NCBI GenBank assembly: GCA_002110485.1
Contig: MOWL01000024.1
Location: 1,054,001 to 1,118,000, forward strand
Length of the DNA: 64,000 nucleotides
Direction: 5' to 3'
Source: Emergomyces orientalis
Taxonomy: Eukaryota; Ascomycota; Eurotiomycetes; Onygenales; Ajellomycetaceae
The notes beneath the pieces were generated by a model that was given only the letters and a program-made list of their open reading frames with translations, was not told where the DNA came from and made no database searches. How positions within the stretch are numbered: the stretch's first letter is position 1; every line of letters starts with the position of its first letter. Shown piece after piece: positions 1 to 11,807 of this stretch. The position numbers and the translations under genes were made by a program.

Positions 1-825
1 AAACGACCCAACCGACCTAAGCTTCTAACTCGCATTTTCTATCAACGCAAATTCGACAAGGATATCAAAACAATGCGCACCTTTGCGGCCGAAATCATCG
101 CAAACCGCAAGTCTGAATTAACTCCAAAGAACGACATGCTCAATGCCCTCCTAAACAACCCAGACCCAGAAACGGGAGAGAAGTTGGAGGAAGAAAAAGC
201 TGTTGATGAAATAGTCACCATTTTCATAGGCTCCGCTACTGCGCCCTGCTTGGTCTCATTCGCCGTTTACTACCTGCTCCAAAACCCAGAAGAGATCATT
301 AAAACCCGCGATGAGATCGACTCCATTCTCGGCCCTAATGACGAAATTACTTCGTCCAACTTATCCAAATTCTTATACTGCGAAGCAATCCTGAGAGAGG
401 CCATCCGTCTGTCTGCCGTTGCACCGGCTTTCAATATTGAACCCATACCTTCCGACGAACCAGGTGAAGTTCAACTTGCAGGCGGCAGGTACCAGATCCC
501 ACAAAATCAACCTATGATCGCCGTTCTAGCAGCCGTCAACCGCGATCCTGCTGTATTTGACGACCCAGAAGCTTTCAAACCACAACGAATGGTCGGAGAA
601 GCGTATGAGAGGCTGCCCTCTGGTGTAAAGAAGGGATTCGGAAACGGGAAGCGTCGATGCTTTGGGCAGGTGCCTGCGTGGCAGTGGTGTCTCATCACCT
701 TGATAAGCATACTGCGGAAGGTTGATTTGACCATGGCGAATAAGGACTATAAATTGGCAGTAAATGGGGCGTTCTGTGTACGGCCCCTGGAATTCTTTGC
801 CTTGGCTGGGCCTAGGCAGCGCTAA
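1..825 (+). CDS. Cytochrome P450, CYP505-like heme domain (5' partial)
   Basis: The frame is open from the first base and gives 274 residues, so the N-terminal part lies outside the window. It is a heme-thiolate monooxygenase by family. The I-helix region is at about residues 75-90, the K-helix ExxR appears as EAIR, and the heme loop reads FGNGKRRCFGQ with the axial cysteine. The spacing and wording around LRLxxxAPAF and FGNGxRxCxG resemble the fungal self-sufficient CYP505 / bacterial CYP102 heme domain. Those enzymes carry a fused FMN/FAD reductase, but here a stop follows directly after the heme domain and no reductase-like coding follows. The usual acid-threonine pair of the I-helix reads GSAT, so the acid is missing. 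It may be a stand-alone, specialised or decaying relative. Substrate is unknown. Confidence 0.85.
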   Translation, partial: KRPNRPKLLTRIFYQRKFDKDIKTMRTFAAEIIANRKSELTPKNDMLNALLNNPDPETGEKLEEEKAVDEIVTIFIGSATAPCLVSFAVYYLLQNPEEIIKTRDEIDSILGPNDEITSSNLSKFLYCEAILREAIRLSAVAPAFNIEPIPSDEPGEVQLAGGRYQIPQNQPMIAVLAAVNRDPAVFDDPEAFKPQRMVGEAYERLPSGVKKGFGNGKRRCFGQVPAWQWCLITLISILRKVDLTMANKDYKLAVNGAFCVRPLEFFALAGPRQR

Positions 826-2764
826 TAATGGTGATCGAGTGGTGTGACGTTTGGAATCTGTCAGAAGGCTTCAGCGTTTTTGGTCTTGCTTCCAAAGCTT
901 GCGCCATTTAGTAACTTACAGATACATATCACTAATATATAATGACCACAAACACTGCAGGATCTATGATGTTTGTATTTTGTCCAGCTTAATATGTAGA
1001 TGACAATACTCCTAGGGTCTCAGTGCGCATGGTAATTTAATTTCTTGCAATATAAAACTTAGGAAACTACAGCATCTCCGATATCAGCGATATCGTGTTG
1101 ATGATTCCACTCCAGTGTTGTATATTTGGGGCTGGCAGAAATAGCACAATAGTTCTTCCAAACCCACCATCTACATTTCGAGGAAGCCAAGATATTAGGA
1201 GGAACACGCGGATAATGACAATTTCACAAGCTCGCAATCCCAATTATATATTTATTACTTTTTGATTCATAGTATGAAAGGTATTATCCAGTAGCAGAAG
1301 AAATGACTTACTCTTGTGCAAACCAGTATATTAACTGGACACACCATGCATGACCATTATCCTAAACTGCATGACTGTATCGAGGAAGTAATCGAGGAAT
1401 CAATCTCAAAATTTTAGTTATTAGCCCGTAGTCTGGAAATAGCGGAGCTGATCCACTACCAACTTAATATCCACCTGTGCAGTACGACCCCAATCGCACC
1501 TATTCTCCCCTACTTACACCATTAATAAGACCTAAATTTTCGTTATGCTTCTCTCTAAAACATGATGCTGAAAATATGACAAACCTTTTGAACAAACGAG
1601 CTGAAATTCAAGGGCCCAAAGACGGAGGGCAGTGGTGCCATACAGCAGCGCAGTACCTTGCATCCTCCTTCACAGGTTTTATACGCCGCTGGGCCCGTAA
1701 GCAAACCAGGTAAGCGCCGTCTGAATCAGATATCGGGTATGCATTGGGATAGTGTTGGGGGAAGCTTAGATGTCGGGTGATGTTTTTGGCTTTGAGGCAC
1801 GAAATAAAGCAAAACAAGTAATGAAACCCCATAAATATGTGTCTTTTGCAAGATCACTTATACCGCCACCATCTGTTATGGGGGCAATTGATGGCTTCTC
1901 CGGAATCCCGTTGACATTCAACTAGAACAGTACAAAGGATGAATGCAGACATGGAACGCAACGGTCAAGTAGGCGGAAACAAAGAAATGAGAACCTCTTT
2001 TAGGGTTTTCAGTATCACCTGACCTAGCCCCTGGGTTAGCCCCCTAGAAACAGTATCTTCTGGGCATTGGCCAGACCTCGTTCTGATCCAGTTTTCTCAT
2101 GGGGGAACACAATAAACTAAAACAACCGACGTGCTCTATACGCTCTTCAGTGTGACAAGCTTTTAATTGTGGGGTTAATATTCGCAACGGCAACGCAATC
2201 CCTTGCTTCCACAAGAACATCATCTAGCCCGCAACTGCCACTGATCGCAGGCATTTTCGTAGCAATATGTCAGCTATAACTTAAGGCTACTTTCTGCACA
2301 ACTTTTGCCAGGGCGGCCAGTTAAAAAACATTTGTCCATGATGCGCGAAGTTCCGCTCATACCTTTTATCCACAGGCGGATGCAGCAAGCGAGATCTTCC
2401 CTGGATTACTTGGCGTGTTAATTCACGCCCAAGTCTTCAAATATTGGCCCAGTTGCAGGCAAGCCGTCTCCGTTAACATATTTGTCTCTGGCTGTGACCT
2501 CTGTTCACTGTTATACACCCGCATCTCACCGCCCAACATATGTACTCAGTGGCTGGTTCTGATAATCGTGATTTGTCACACCCCTGGTCAAGTCACGATG
2601 CCTGGTAACGTTACCTGGTTTTCCACAACGTAATTCCGCAGGGGCCTTCTCTCCGCAATATGAACTCGTTGCCACTCCATACAGAAGACGCTGCTCTGAA
2701 ATATGCCTTATCGTCTCGATTTATGCCGTTGCCTCATGGTTTAGTTCTAAATCTTTTTTTGATT

Positions 2765-2799
<35 letters not shown>

Positions 2800-2966
2800 G
2801 CTGTGCCTGCTTCCAGCTACCATCCGTAAACGGCAAGAGCCAAAATGGTAGCAAAGCTCAGTCCGACGACATATGGATTCTACATTCTTCATTTTCCATT
2901 TCCTCCTGTTATTGGGAATGAATCTGGGCCTTTAATACCATCTCTCATATGTGAAAATTCGCATCA
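826..2966. other. Intergenic, no gene seen
   Basis: About 2.1 kb of mixed composition between the P450 stop and the arabinanase start. Only short, low-quality open frames occur and none resembles a known protein. A T30 homopolymer lies at 2768-2797. No reductase-domain remnant of the upstream P450 was recognised. Confidence 0.6.
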
Positions 2967-4298
2967 ATGGCTCGTTTGGCGCTCGTTCTCCTCCTTCTCC
3001 TAATTACATGGGCATATGTCTATGCCGCCCCGGCACCGTGCTCAGGAGCATGCCATGTCCGAGACCCCGCCCTCATCCAGAGAGCCTCCGATGGGAAATA
3101 CTTTAGGTTCTCCACGGGAAATAGAATTGCAATTGCTTCAGCATCGGACTTAGCTGGGCCATGGAAAAACCTAGGGTCGGTGGTGCCTGGTGGATCGTCT
3201 ATTAATCTCCCAGGTCGCGATGATTTATGGGTGAGTTCTGCATGTGATGAAATCCCATACTTCTGCACATATCACTACACCAATGGAATATATCCATACC
3301 TTGCCTTTCCAGTCATGTATCTTGTCTCATTCTGTCTTATCGCAGGCACCAGATGTCCAAAAAGTCGGCGATGTATATCATCTATACTACTCTGTATCAA
3401 CACTTGGCTCTCAACTCTCCGCTATCGGCCTCACTACATCAGAGGACATGGAACCCGGCACCTGGATAGATAACGGATCCATCGGCCTAAACACAGATAG
3501 TACGATGCCCTACAACGCCATCGATTCGTGCCTCCTTCAGGATGGAGGCACAAACTATCTTATTTTCGGCTCCTACTGGAAGGGCATATACCAGCTACAA
3601 ATGAACTCGAATGCGACTGCTGTATCGGGCAGTCCGCACAATATCGCATACAAGCCAGACAAGCAAAATGCAATTGAAGGCGGATGTTTCTTTAAATATG
3701 AAGATTTTTATTACATATTTTACTCAGACGGGATCTGTTGCGATTACGAAAAGGTGTTACCGCCTAGTGGAGACGAGTATAAAATTAAAGTCTGCCGCTC
3801 TTCTTCACCCACTGGAAAGTTTGTATGTATTCCACTCTCTATGCCATCCCCTCTTTCTAATTGAGGATATGCCAATGATACAATATGTAGGTCGATAAAT
3901 CCGGTATGGATTGTACTTCTGGAGGAGGTTCATTGGTCTTGGGAAGCCACGGGACAATTTACGGGCCAGGTGGACAGTATGTTATGTCTTTATTAAATTC
4001 GCACGACACCCTGACCAGATGAACTCTCTTACGCTTTCTTAAGTCAAAGGTTGATTCGCCCATTTTTACCCCCATCTAGCCAACTAATCTATAAAAATTC
4101 AGGGGCATATTCACGGATTCGGAACTTGGTCCCGTTTTATACTATCATTACATCAATACACAAGTGGGATATGCCACTGAGAACAAAATGTTCGGCTGGA
4201 ATCAGATAATTTGGGAGGACGGATGGCCGACGGTTGAAGCAGATCGCGAGAGACTCGGGGGTAAAACAGATGGAATGAACGAGCAGAGCATGACATAA
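2967..4298 (+). CDS. Secreted arabinan endo-1,5-alpha-L-arabinosidase (GH43)
   Basis: Four exons, 2967-3230, 3346-3822, 3891-3976 and 4103-4298, join in phase to 340 residues. Introns start GTGAGT, GTATGT and GTATGT. Residues 1-20 form a signal peptide. The five-bladed GH43 arabinanase pattern is clear: catalytic base in VRDPAL (Asp33), the pKa-modulating Asp in NAIDS (about 148), the general acid Glu in AIEGG (about 199), plus APDVQ, YYSVSTLGS, FGSYW and GGGSLVLGSHG. By family it cuts alpha-1,5-linked arabinan in pectin outside the cell. The position that is a calcium-contacting histidine in bacterial GPGHxG enzymes is GPGGQG here; as I recall, fungal abn enzymes often have this too. A short convergent spacer separates it from ALG10. 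Confidence 0.92.
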
Positions 4299-4607
4299 TT
4301 GAGAAACGTAGAGTTAAAACGGACGCCTGAGGCTGATTTTAATAACTTAAAAAAACTAAAGTCTCCGTGGCCAAATTTCAAAATTAGAGAGATAAAGAAG
4401 GTCTATATAAATCAGAACTTTACGGCAAAACTGAGCAAGAAATTATCTCTTCGAATATCTACAATTATCTTATCCACCCCTGAACTAAAATAGATTTTAC
4501 CAGTACCACGCTCTGTTCCTCAGATGACGTTGATATTGAGCCCTCCATGCCCATTGCTCACGGAACAACAGAAATATTCCATAGAACACTTCCCCAAAAA
4601 TGGACCA
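4299..4607. other. Convergent 3' spacer
   Basis: About 310 bp between the stops of the GH43 gene (+) and ALG10 (-). It must hold both 3' ends. No coding signal is seen. Confidence 0.6.
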
Positions 4608-6541
4608 CTACCACATAAACCTCTGTACCAACCCGGGTTCCTGTGGCCACTCAAATCCCTTATACAGAAACATATACCCTGTAACCGCGTTGATAATAAT
4701 ATACCACGTAGTCTCTACGAGTAACGGGAGATAGTATAGTATTCTGGTGCGGCGCTTGTCACTACCGGACTCATTTGGCGACCCAGTCAATGGTGTTGAT
4801 GGTAGGCGGATGTGGAGACGCCAGATCACCCAGGGTATGAGGAAATAGCGCGGCTCGACGAGGGGTGCGGTTATGAGGGATAGAGAGCTGGCTATTAGCC
4901 AGATGAGGACAAAACTGACGCGGACATGGGAGCTTTTTGTCAGTCCTGTTTCCTTTGTGTTTGGGGCTGATTTTAATGTCTTCGTTTGCGGCGTTTGGGT
5001 CTTGTGGTCCGGCGTGCTTGTTACGGTTGTTGTATATGTTGCTGATGGTGGAGGGGAAGTTGCGCCGAAAGTTGCGAGGACAGCCCAACCACACACGAAA
5101 TAGATTGGCGTAGCCAGGTACTTCATCAGCGGATGTCGAAGTAGAATGCGGAAAACGTAGAAAACGTAGTGCCGGTTATCGGCTAGGGTGAACGGGTGAA
5201 CGATAGTGTTAAGGTGGACGGTTACTAACATCAATGGGATAAAAATTGAGGCGGTTTTTATGCTGGGAAGAATTTTCATGCTGCCGTGCTGTAGAACAAT
5301 TGTCGCGAAGGGGATGAAAAAGATTGGCCATGAGAAGAATATGAAATAGGGCCATATGTATAGCATTTGCGGAAGGTGTAAACCTGCTGTGTGGAATTCC
5401 TTGTGGCCTGTAATAGAATAATCATCAGTATGAGAGGGAAAGTTGTACGAAATCTAATGCTAAAATTATAACCTACCTAGAACTACTCCTCCGTTCCATA
5501 GGACGAATAGCCCGAATGCGCCGAGGAAAAAGAGGTAGGGAAACAACGCCGTGATAATTAGGGTGAGATGTGCTAGGCTTGAAATCCCTAACGATACCAA
5601 GGTCTTTAAATAATCTATCAGAGAGAGAAAAGTTAATGAAAGGAATCAAATCTTCTGCATTGGACTTGAGGGCTACCTTCAAATGACGCCTCGCCCACAG
5701 GCGGGTCATATAGTTGATGCAGCTCCCAGCTACCTCCAACAATTCTTACAACATCAGTTGACTGGCAATCGGACGTCACCCTATGCAATGTTTCTACAAC
5801 CTGCAGCCCACCGAAGAAAACAGCTACCCAAAATATGTTGGTCTGTCTAAACATGAGGGCAAGAAGGGCAAATATCAAAAAACGGATATTTCTCCACGAG
5901 AGGACAGCCGTGCGTTGAGTATTAAGCTTGTGACTAGGGCTCAGCTGAGTATATCGGAGACGATTTCGAGCAAGATCACATATATAAACTTCCGCCACAA
6001 TCAAAAGCGCAGCGAGGTCCGTGTAGTAGAGTCCAGAGAAGAAGAAGAGTGGAGGGAAAAGGCAAGTATTCAACACCGTCAGATTCCTCTCCCAGCGTTC
6101 TCGACAATTTATCGCAGCAGAATTATCTTGATTCGGAGAATCCAAAAACACCCCTTCCCGTACGCGTTTAATGAGTGTCCGAAGCCTTAGTTGGAGTATA
6201 TTGAACAACACGATGCTATTTCCGTAGCGTAAAAATGAAGCACCAGGTTGCGCTGGGCGTAATCGCACAACAAATAAGATGGCTCCAATTATGTATGAAC
6301 ATAGATATACTCCTGGCGGCGTAGTAATTTTGGGGTCCCATTGCTGCCATCGATGCGCCCAATATGCTTGCGCTTGTCTAACATGGAATACTTCGTCCAA
6401 ATAGGGGTCTGGTAGCTCAGAGTTGATCTTGCGCTGCCAGATTATGAGCAGGATGGCTACGAATAACAATGTCGATAATGCTGGCAGGGCTTCCTGCCTG
6501 CACTGAGCCATCCTAGATGCTGATTTCTGGTTTGAGTCCAA
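4608..6541 (-). CDS. ALG10: Dolichyl-P-Glc:Glc2Man9GlcNAc2-PP-dolichol alpha-1,2-glucosyltransferase (Alg10/Die2)
   Basis: Three exons on the minus strand, 6541-5677, 5614-5477 and 5407-4608, join in phase to 600 residues. The enzyme adds the terminal third glucose to the lipid-linked oligosaccharide on the lumenal side of the ER, before N-glycan transfer. The N-terminus has a membrane segment followed by the family hallmark LPDPYLDEVFHVRQAQAYW and WDPKITTPPGVY. Repeated hydrophobic segments run through the protein, including FPYLFFLGAFGLFVLWNGG in the short middle exon, and the C-terminal exon ends with the conserved EPRYFLIPW and FEWPQEPGLVQRFMW. A hydrophilic insert of roughly 45 residues lies before the last membrane segments. 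It shares a 462 bp divergent promoter with PSF2. Confidence 0.95.
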
Positions 6542-7003
6542 GTTTCACCTGTAGGAAACGCATCTGCTCCGAAGCTGCCTCCTGTATAGCCAACCCAGTA
6601 CTTAGATCGTACGTGTCATTGTTAGCTACCTGCAGCAATCATGGAATTCGATAGACAAAGTAAACCACAGTTAATAGAATAATTTATCCCTCTATTTTGC
6701 ATAGCTCACTGATCAGGAATAATGTTGAATGTACTCCGTACATGTACAGAGAAGGTTGTCGACATGAAGCTATCACATGATCGTTGATGACTAAACCATG
6801 ACTCCATCCGCGCGATTCTGATGGAGGTGGAAGGTTGGTTGATTGTACTATCTAGCGGGCGCAGCTCTCTCATATAGGAGTGCGGGTCACGTGGTCTACT
6901 AAGGGCATCCTGCCAACAGATTCATCTATAAAGCTAGAGATTGCGGGGAACAAAACTGACGGCCGCAAACGATCAGGGTCGAACATATTCAAAAGACGTG
7001 TCC
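6542..7003. promoter_or_regulatory. Divergent ALG10/PSF2 promoter
   Basis: 462 bp between two divergent starts. It holds a TCACGTGG box (CACGTG at 6888-6893), 111 bp before the PSF2 ATG, and a TACTCCGTA motif at 6732-6740. Regulation by a bHLH factor of the Cbf1/Pho4 kind is inference from the motif alone. Confidence 0.5.
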
Positions 7004-8153
7004 ATGGCGTTTCCTCTAACCCGAGGCATTACGCCTCCAGAAATTGCATTCCTATGTGAAATGGAAATGGTCACTGTCATTCCGCGGCAGCGGCTAGAAA
7101 AGCTCGAATTGCTTGGAGTGAGTGTTGACCCTGTCTACAAAAGAAAATGCATAGGTAAAAGCCTACAATCCGCCCTGTTAGGGCTCCAAAAAAGATTATT
7201 TGAAAAGACAATTTCCCCAGGCAGCTAATACTGCCCCCCCGAAAATTAGACATTTCTCAATGACTTGAAACAAACTATGAACTAACCATTTTACCTCAAC
7301 TTATTAGGGCCCAATACCCCCCCTTATGCCGCCACGACGAACAAATCTCCCACTCTGGTTAGCTCTCCTCCTCAAACGACAACGGCGTGCAAACATCCTC
7401 CCTCCCCCATGGCTCAATCCGGAAGCGCTCTCTCTCATTCTCGAAGTAGAGACTGACCGCGACTCCCATGGAGACGCGTTCTCTCCACCCCCACCACTCA
7501 CATCCAATAACCCCAAAAGCAGAGATAATATAGCGGGGAACCTAAATAATGGGCCCCCAGCACCTCAATATACACTAGACGGGCAACTATATTACTCGAC
7601 ACCACCGTTTCTGTTACAGAATACCGCAGAGGATAGGACGACAACCCCCTCCATCAAAAGCCCTTCTTTGCCATATCACTGGTTGGAGCTTGCGACAATG
7701 CTGCTAGATGTTGCGAGCGATGACCTAGTTGAAGCGGACCAAATACGCCGTCTAATAAGAGATTTGAGGGAGGTACGATTAGCAAAAATGAGGATACAAG
7801 TCGAAGGACTGGACATCACTGCTGTTGGTGGTGGGGATGGGTTGCCGTTAACTGGTGTGGGGGCAATGGAAATTGGGGAGAATAGGGGGTTCATGTCTGG
7901 TGTGGCAGAGACGTTTAGGTATGTTGGCATCCCATGCCCTTCGGACAATTTTAATTGTGGAAAGTATTTAGAGCTCTATTTTATTTTAATGGCCATGCCA
8001 GTTTTACCACTAATTCTGAATGTTTTTTCTTTCTTCGTCCCTAGGCAAATTGGAGCATCGAAAGAAGAAGCTGCGCGAGAACGGGAAGCCGAAGAAGCTG
8101 CAAATACGCAATACAATGAAACAAATGATGATTACGATGACATGGAATTATAA
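7004..8153 (+). CDS. PSF2: GINS complex subunit Psf2
   Basis: Three exons, 7004-7117, 7308-7918 and 8045-8153, give 277 residues. Psf2 is one of the four GINS subunits of the CMG replicative helicase. The signature is strong: MAFPLTRGITPPEIAFLCEM, then EMVTVIPRQRLEKLELLG in exon 1, and RRTNLPLWLALLLKRQRRAN followed by ILPPPWLNPE in exon 2. An in-frame ATG exists at 6941, but family homology starts at MAFPLT, so 7004 is chosen. The C-terminus is an acidic tail ending NDDYDDMEL. Intron 2 (7919-8044, 126 nt) is a multiple of three with no stop. If retained it would insert 42 residues with a hydrophobic stretch, so naive annotation may read through it. Confidence 0.94.
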
Positions 8154-8537
8154 AGATATGAGGGTCTCGGATCCAACAGTTCTCTCATCTTGCGAATCGA
8201 GGTTTTATGCCAAGGGCCAAAAAGGGCAATGAATACATATTTTTTATATCCTCTATGCACGGTTAAGTAAAGGCAAGTTCACAAGTGGCGAGGAAACAGA
8301 AAAACCCGGCTTCTGGCGGACCCTTTTTCCACAGAAGAAAAGGGAGTGAAAAAATGATACTCCCGGATATAGTGGCAGATGATGTCACGTCTCCGTTGAA
8401 CGTTTACCATCCATATCATCACCGTGCTTTTTTTTTTTTTTTTTTTGGCAGAAAATCTATCGAGAAACGTCAGGCGAGAAGAATTAGTCCACGGGTGAGA
8501 CGGGGTATATGGTTCGGTTCGACTAGAGTTCCAGCTA
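8154..8537. other. Convergent 3' spacer
   Basis: 384 bp between the PSF2 and CUE1-like stops, with a T19 tract at 8428-8446. No coding signal. Confidence 0.55.
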
Positions 8538-9334
8538 TCATTGTGCAGTCGTTCTATCCTTCTCCTGCAATTTTCTCCTCGCAGCAAGAATCATCTCATC
8601 CCTTCTCTTCTGCAAAAGGCGCTGCCTCTCAGTTCGGTTTTGTGACCATGCACTCTCTTGATGTATTATCGTCCCTGAGCTAGTGCTTGTCACCGTCTGC
8701 GGCGATTCCGATTTAACTCTATCGGAAAGGTTATATCGTGATATAAGGTCTTGTGCTTGTGGCTTAGATGTGGATCGGGAAGTTGAGCTGGCCTGTGTCG
8801 CTGGGCCTGAAGAGACAGGTAACTGGGGCTGGAAGGATGGTGGAGGCTAGAGGAAAAGAGAAAATGTAACATGTTAGCTAGATTGTTGGTGCGATTGTTA
8901 AATCCGGGCTTTCCACCTTGGATATCAACATGAGGCTATCTAAACTTAATATCTAGCTCCTAAAAAAACCGCATCTATCAAAAATTCCAAGGCAGAAACA
9001 ACCAAGCAGTAATTGAATCAAAAGAAGACAAATGGGATATCAAACTCACCGTATCTAGTCCCCTACCGGACAAAACCCTCTCTGTCGTTGCAGCCATACT
9101 ACCCCCATTCCGTTGTAGATCCCACATGATATCTCTCCGATCTAGTTGGGGGAACATTTGCGAGACCTGTTCTACATGGGCGGGATCAATCCGCCTTCCG
9201 CCACCGTGGCGCTGCGCAGCATCGTTGGATGATATGGCACCATTCCGTCCAAAAAACCATCGGATTACGAAGAAGGAGAAGACGGCTAGCGTGAGGAGGG
9301 AGGGGATGTTAAGGGATGGTTCGGCGTCGGCCAT
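8538..9334 (-). CDS. CUE1: CUE-domain ER membrane protein (Cue1-like ERAD factor)
   Basis: Two exons, 9334-9050 and 8846-8538, give 197 residues; intron 203 nt. Residues about 8-28 form one membrane anchor (NIPSLLTLAVFSFFVIRWFF). A CUE domain follows, with the expected MFPQLDRRDI and the late leucine/valine ending at RVLSGRGL. The second exon is Ser/Thr-rich, then has DLISRYNLSDRV and a basic C-terminal helix ERQRLLQKRRDEMILAARRK. That layout matches yeast Cue1, which recruits and activates the E2 Ubc7 at the ER for protein degradation; the C-terminal helix would be the Ubc7-binding region. An upstream in-frame ATG at 9388 adds 18 residues; I prefer 9334 because the anchor normally starts near the N-terminus. 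Confidence 0.85.
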
Positions 9335-10595
9335 GTATGGGGGGTTTGGTTGTGGCGGGACAGACTTTGTTCGGGAGTTCAGGTTCACGTTAGTTCCAAC
9401 AGACGAGATCGGTGGTTGGTTGTCAGGGTATGACAGATGCAGGGACCGTGTAGTTGTTTATATTATCGTGGTAAGTGTAAAAGTCTTAGTCTAGAGGTGA
9501 AAACAAAAGGCAAGGCGCTGAGGAGTTCTGGAAGGCAAGGGGCGATGAGGGCAATGAGATAGTTAGATATATTGCGCTTATCTGAGGGGACGAGTTGCTC
9601 CGTGGATGGGGGAGCGAAAAATCCTTGGAGTAATTCGGCGTCAATCACATTATTATATTGGCTTATTTGCCGCGCGATTAAATCACGTGGTACTGTTTTG
9701 GACCCTCAAGTCGAGCACAAAAGGAGAAACAACTTTGTGGAGTATCCGCCAAAATTTATTCCGAAATGTTTTGCAACACAGCTGAACTGTTATTTCAAGG
9801 ACCGGAATAAATGGGATATGAGCTACATCTGGGAAGATGGCAACCCATACCCCCTACGGCTTAATATGTACTCAGTACTGGCTGCTTATTGCTCTGCGCA
9901 TATCACATCATGTGCTAAATGATGTACTAGTATGTAGAACGTGGTTCCAGCATTTCAAACTAAGTGGGGTAACAACCCTACTTCCATTATCCGATTTAGA
10001 AGTGTGCCTCAAATGATTGCGTATGGCAGCAACTTATACCAAGGAGTACGGAGGTGTGGAACAAAAGTCCTTGCACACGCTAGAAATATATATTGAAATA
10101 TAAGTACCAGTGACAAATAACTCCGGCCCGGATGCTCAATGTTGGGGTCTCAGAGCCTATGAGATAGGTATATATTAGTGTCTGACTGAATCCACTACAG
10201 GCGTGATAGGTATTAATAGGCCTTAAATCATCACTAACCTGCTTAGAGAGGTTATGTAACTGCATTACCGATTAAATTTCTAGCATGTGCAAGGACTTCT
10301 GTTCCACACCTCCGTACTTAGCTCGACATTTGCTTGATTTCTTCCAAGTTCGTTTTCAGCTATGGGTATTTCTAACTTTGGCCCCCGTTTGGAAAACTGG
10401 AGCTAATTTCTGACAGGAGATCCCGGAGGGGAGTGCCAGTTCAAAAAGATCACGAAAGAGCCATCTATAAATAATGCCTTTTCCGGGGCATCGGAGTTGG
10501 AGAGAGGTAAAAGAAAAATTGCCTCGGTCTTCAAGTCTCCTTTATTCGATATCTCTTCCCTCGACCCTAACAAATTCCATAACCCAGCTTTGAAA
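9335..10595. promoter_or_regulatory. Divergent spacer CUE1-like / methyltransferase
   Basis: 1.26 kb with no supported gene. A TCACGTGG box (CACGTG at 9684-9689) lies 350 bp before the CUE1-like ATG. The methyltransferase side contains the MITE at 10049-10314. Confidence 0.5.
10049..10314. mobile_element. MITE, Tc1/mariner-type (TA target duplication)
   Basis: A 266 bp non-coding element with terminal inverted repeats of about 39 bp, at 10049-10087 and 10276-10314. The repeats start CGGAGGTGTGGAAC and differ at only two positions, both transitions. It is flanked by TA at 10047-10048 and 10315-10316, the expected target duplication of Tc1/mariner transposases. The interior is AT-rich with no open frame, so it would need a transposase supplied from elsewhere. 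The near-identical arms suggest fairly recent movement. Insertion lies about 280 bp upstream of the methyltransferase ATG. Confidence 0.85.
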
Positions 10596-11807
10596 ATGGC
10601 AGACAAAAATTCCTCTGGCAAGAATGAAGTGTATACTTTTCGGCATGGAGAAGCGGAATCCCGCAGGTTGATTACTATCTATCCTGAACTTTTGACATAT
10701 GACATTTCTCAGCTAATAAAAATTAAAAAATGCATTTTAGATTAATGAAACAGCATCCGCTCTTTGTTCAATGGGCTGAGGGATTGATTCAACCAGCCAT
10801 CCCCAAGAAAGATATTAAACGAGTTGCGGATGTCGCAACCGGAACGGGGTAGATGACCCCTCTTACTTTATCCGTATAGATCGTGTTTTTCTAGAATAAT
10901 CATCGGCTGATGATGCGCATACTGTCATAGGGATTGGCTAATCGATGCTGCAAAAGAATTAAATAAGCCAACAAATGTATATCAGGGATTTGACATATCG
11001 GCATCACAATTCCCCCCGGACACCCCGAACGGCGTTGGAAGTTTTGAGTTCTTGCAACACAATGCCTTAGAGCGCTTTCCTGCTGAGTTTCATTCTCAAT
11101 TCGACCTTATAAACGTCCGCCTCGTCGTACAGGCTTTCAAGGCTGCCGATATACCAGGGGTGATGTCAAACTTGATGGAAATGCTCCGTATGCTTTTTCG
11201 CCCCCAACAAGATTTTTTCGTAGATATCTCTCGTGTGCTAATTTATGGGCAATGGCCTTTTCAAGGGCCTGGCGGTTACCTTCAATGGGGAGATCTCTTA
11301 TGGACCGAATTCAAAGCCGACCCACCCCAAGAAGATTTGGAAAAAGTCCTAGAGCTCACTCGTAAGCATATGCACTATCACGGTGTCGCTTTAGAGTACG
11401 TATATACTTTGACTCCACATCACCCTTTTCTTCTCCCTTCCTCAGACTCAAAGAAAAAGAAAAAGAAAAAAAATCTAATTGAGATAAAAACCAGCCTTCC
11501 TATTCTCGTCGAATCCACTATGAAAGAACTGGGGGTGCAAGATATAATCTTGGCGAAAAAATCGCCGGAAGATGTCGTCCCTCCTATACATGGGGGAGAT
11601 GTGACGATTGGGGCCAAGCCTGCTCTGATATTCATGCTGCCGAAAATTTTGGAGACGCAGATGTTGTCCGAGAACAAGATTGTCGACGCCGCAGTGATTG
11701 AAGCAGAACGGGCCGATATGGCTGGTCGTTTTGAACATGCGTTGGCGAATGGTCATGATTTGACTTGTGTTTATTGCGTGGTTGTGGGGAAAAAACCCCT
11801 GGAATAA
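10596..11807 (+). CDS. SAM-dependent methyltransferase, LaeA/UMTA-like family
   Basis: Four exons, 10596-10666, 10741-10848, 10931-11395 and 11495-11807, give 318 residues. Motif I of a class I methyltransferase is VADVATGTGDW at about residues 52-62, preceded by the family wording VYTFRHGEAESRRL and LMKQHPLFVQWAEG. Motif-II-like YQGFDISASQFP, motif-IV-like FDLINVRLVVQAF and PGGYLQWGDL follow. This group includes many fungal secondary-metabolite methyltransferases. No biosynthetic backbone gene is next to it, so its substrate is unknown. The last intron (11396-11494, donor GTACGT, branch CTAAT) contains an A-rich tract that leaves the frame open if unspliced and would insert poly-lysine. An upstream in-frame ATG at 10497 would add 33 residues. 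Confidence 0.85.

Noticed and set aside
2660..2851. Open frame with poly-Phe before the arabinanase gene
   Set aside because: Produced by a T30 homopolymer.
9572..9922. 116-codon open frame between the CUE1-like gene and the MITE
   Set aside because: Covers a promoter-like region with a CACGTG box and shows no known motif.
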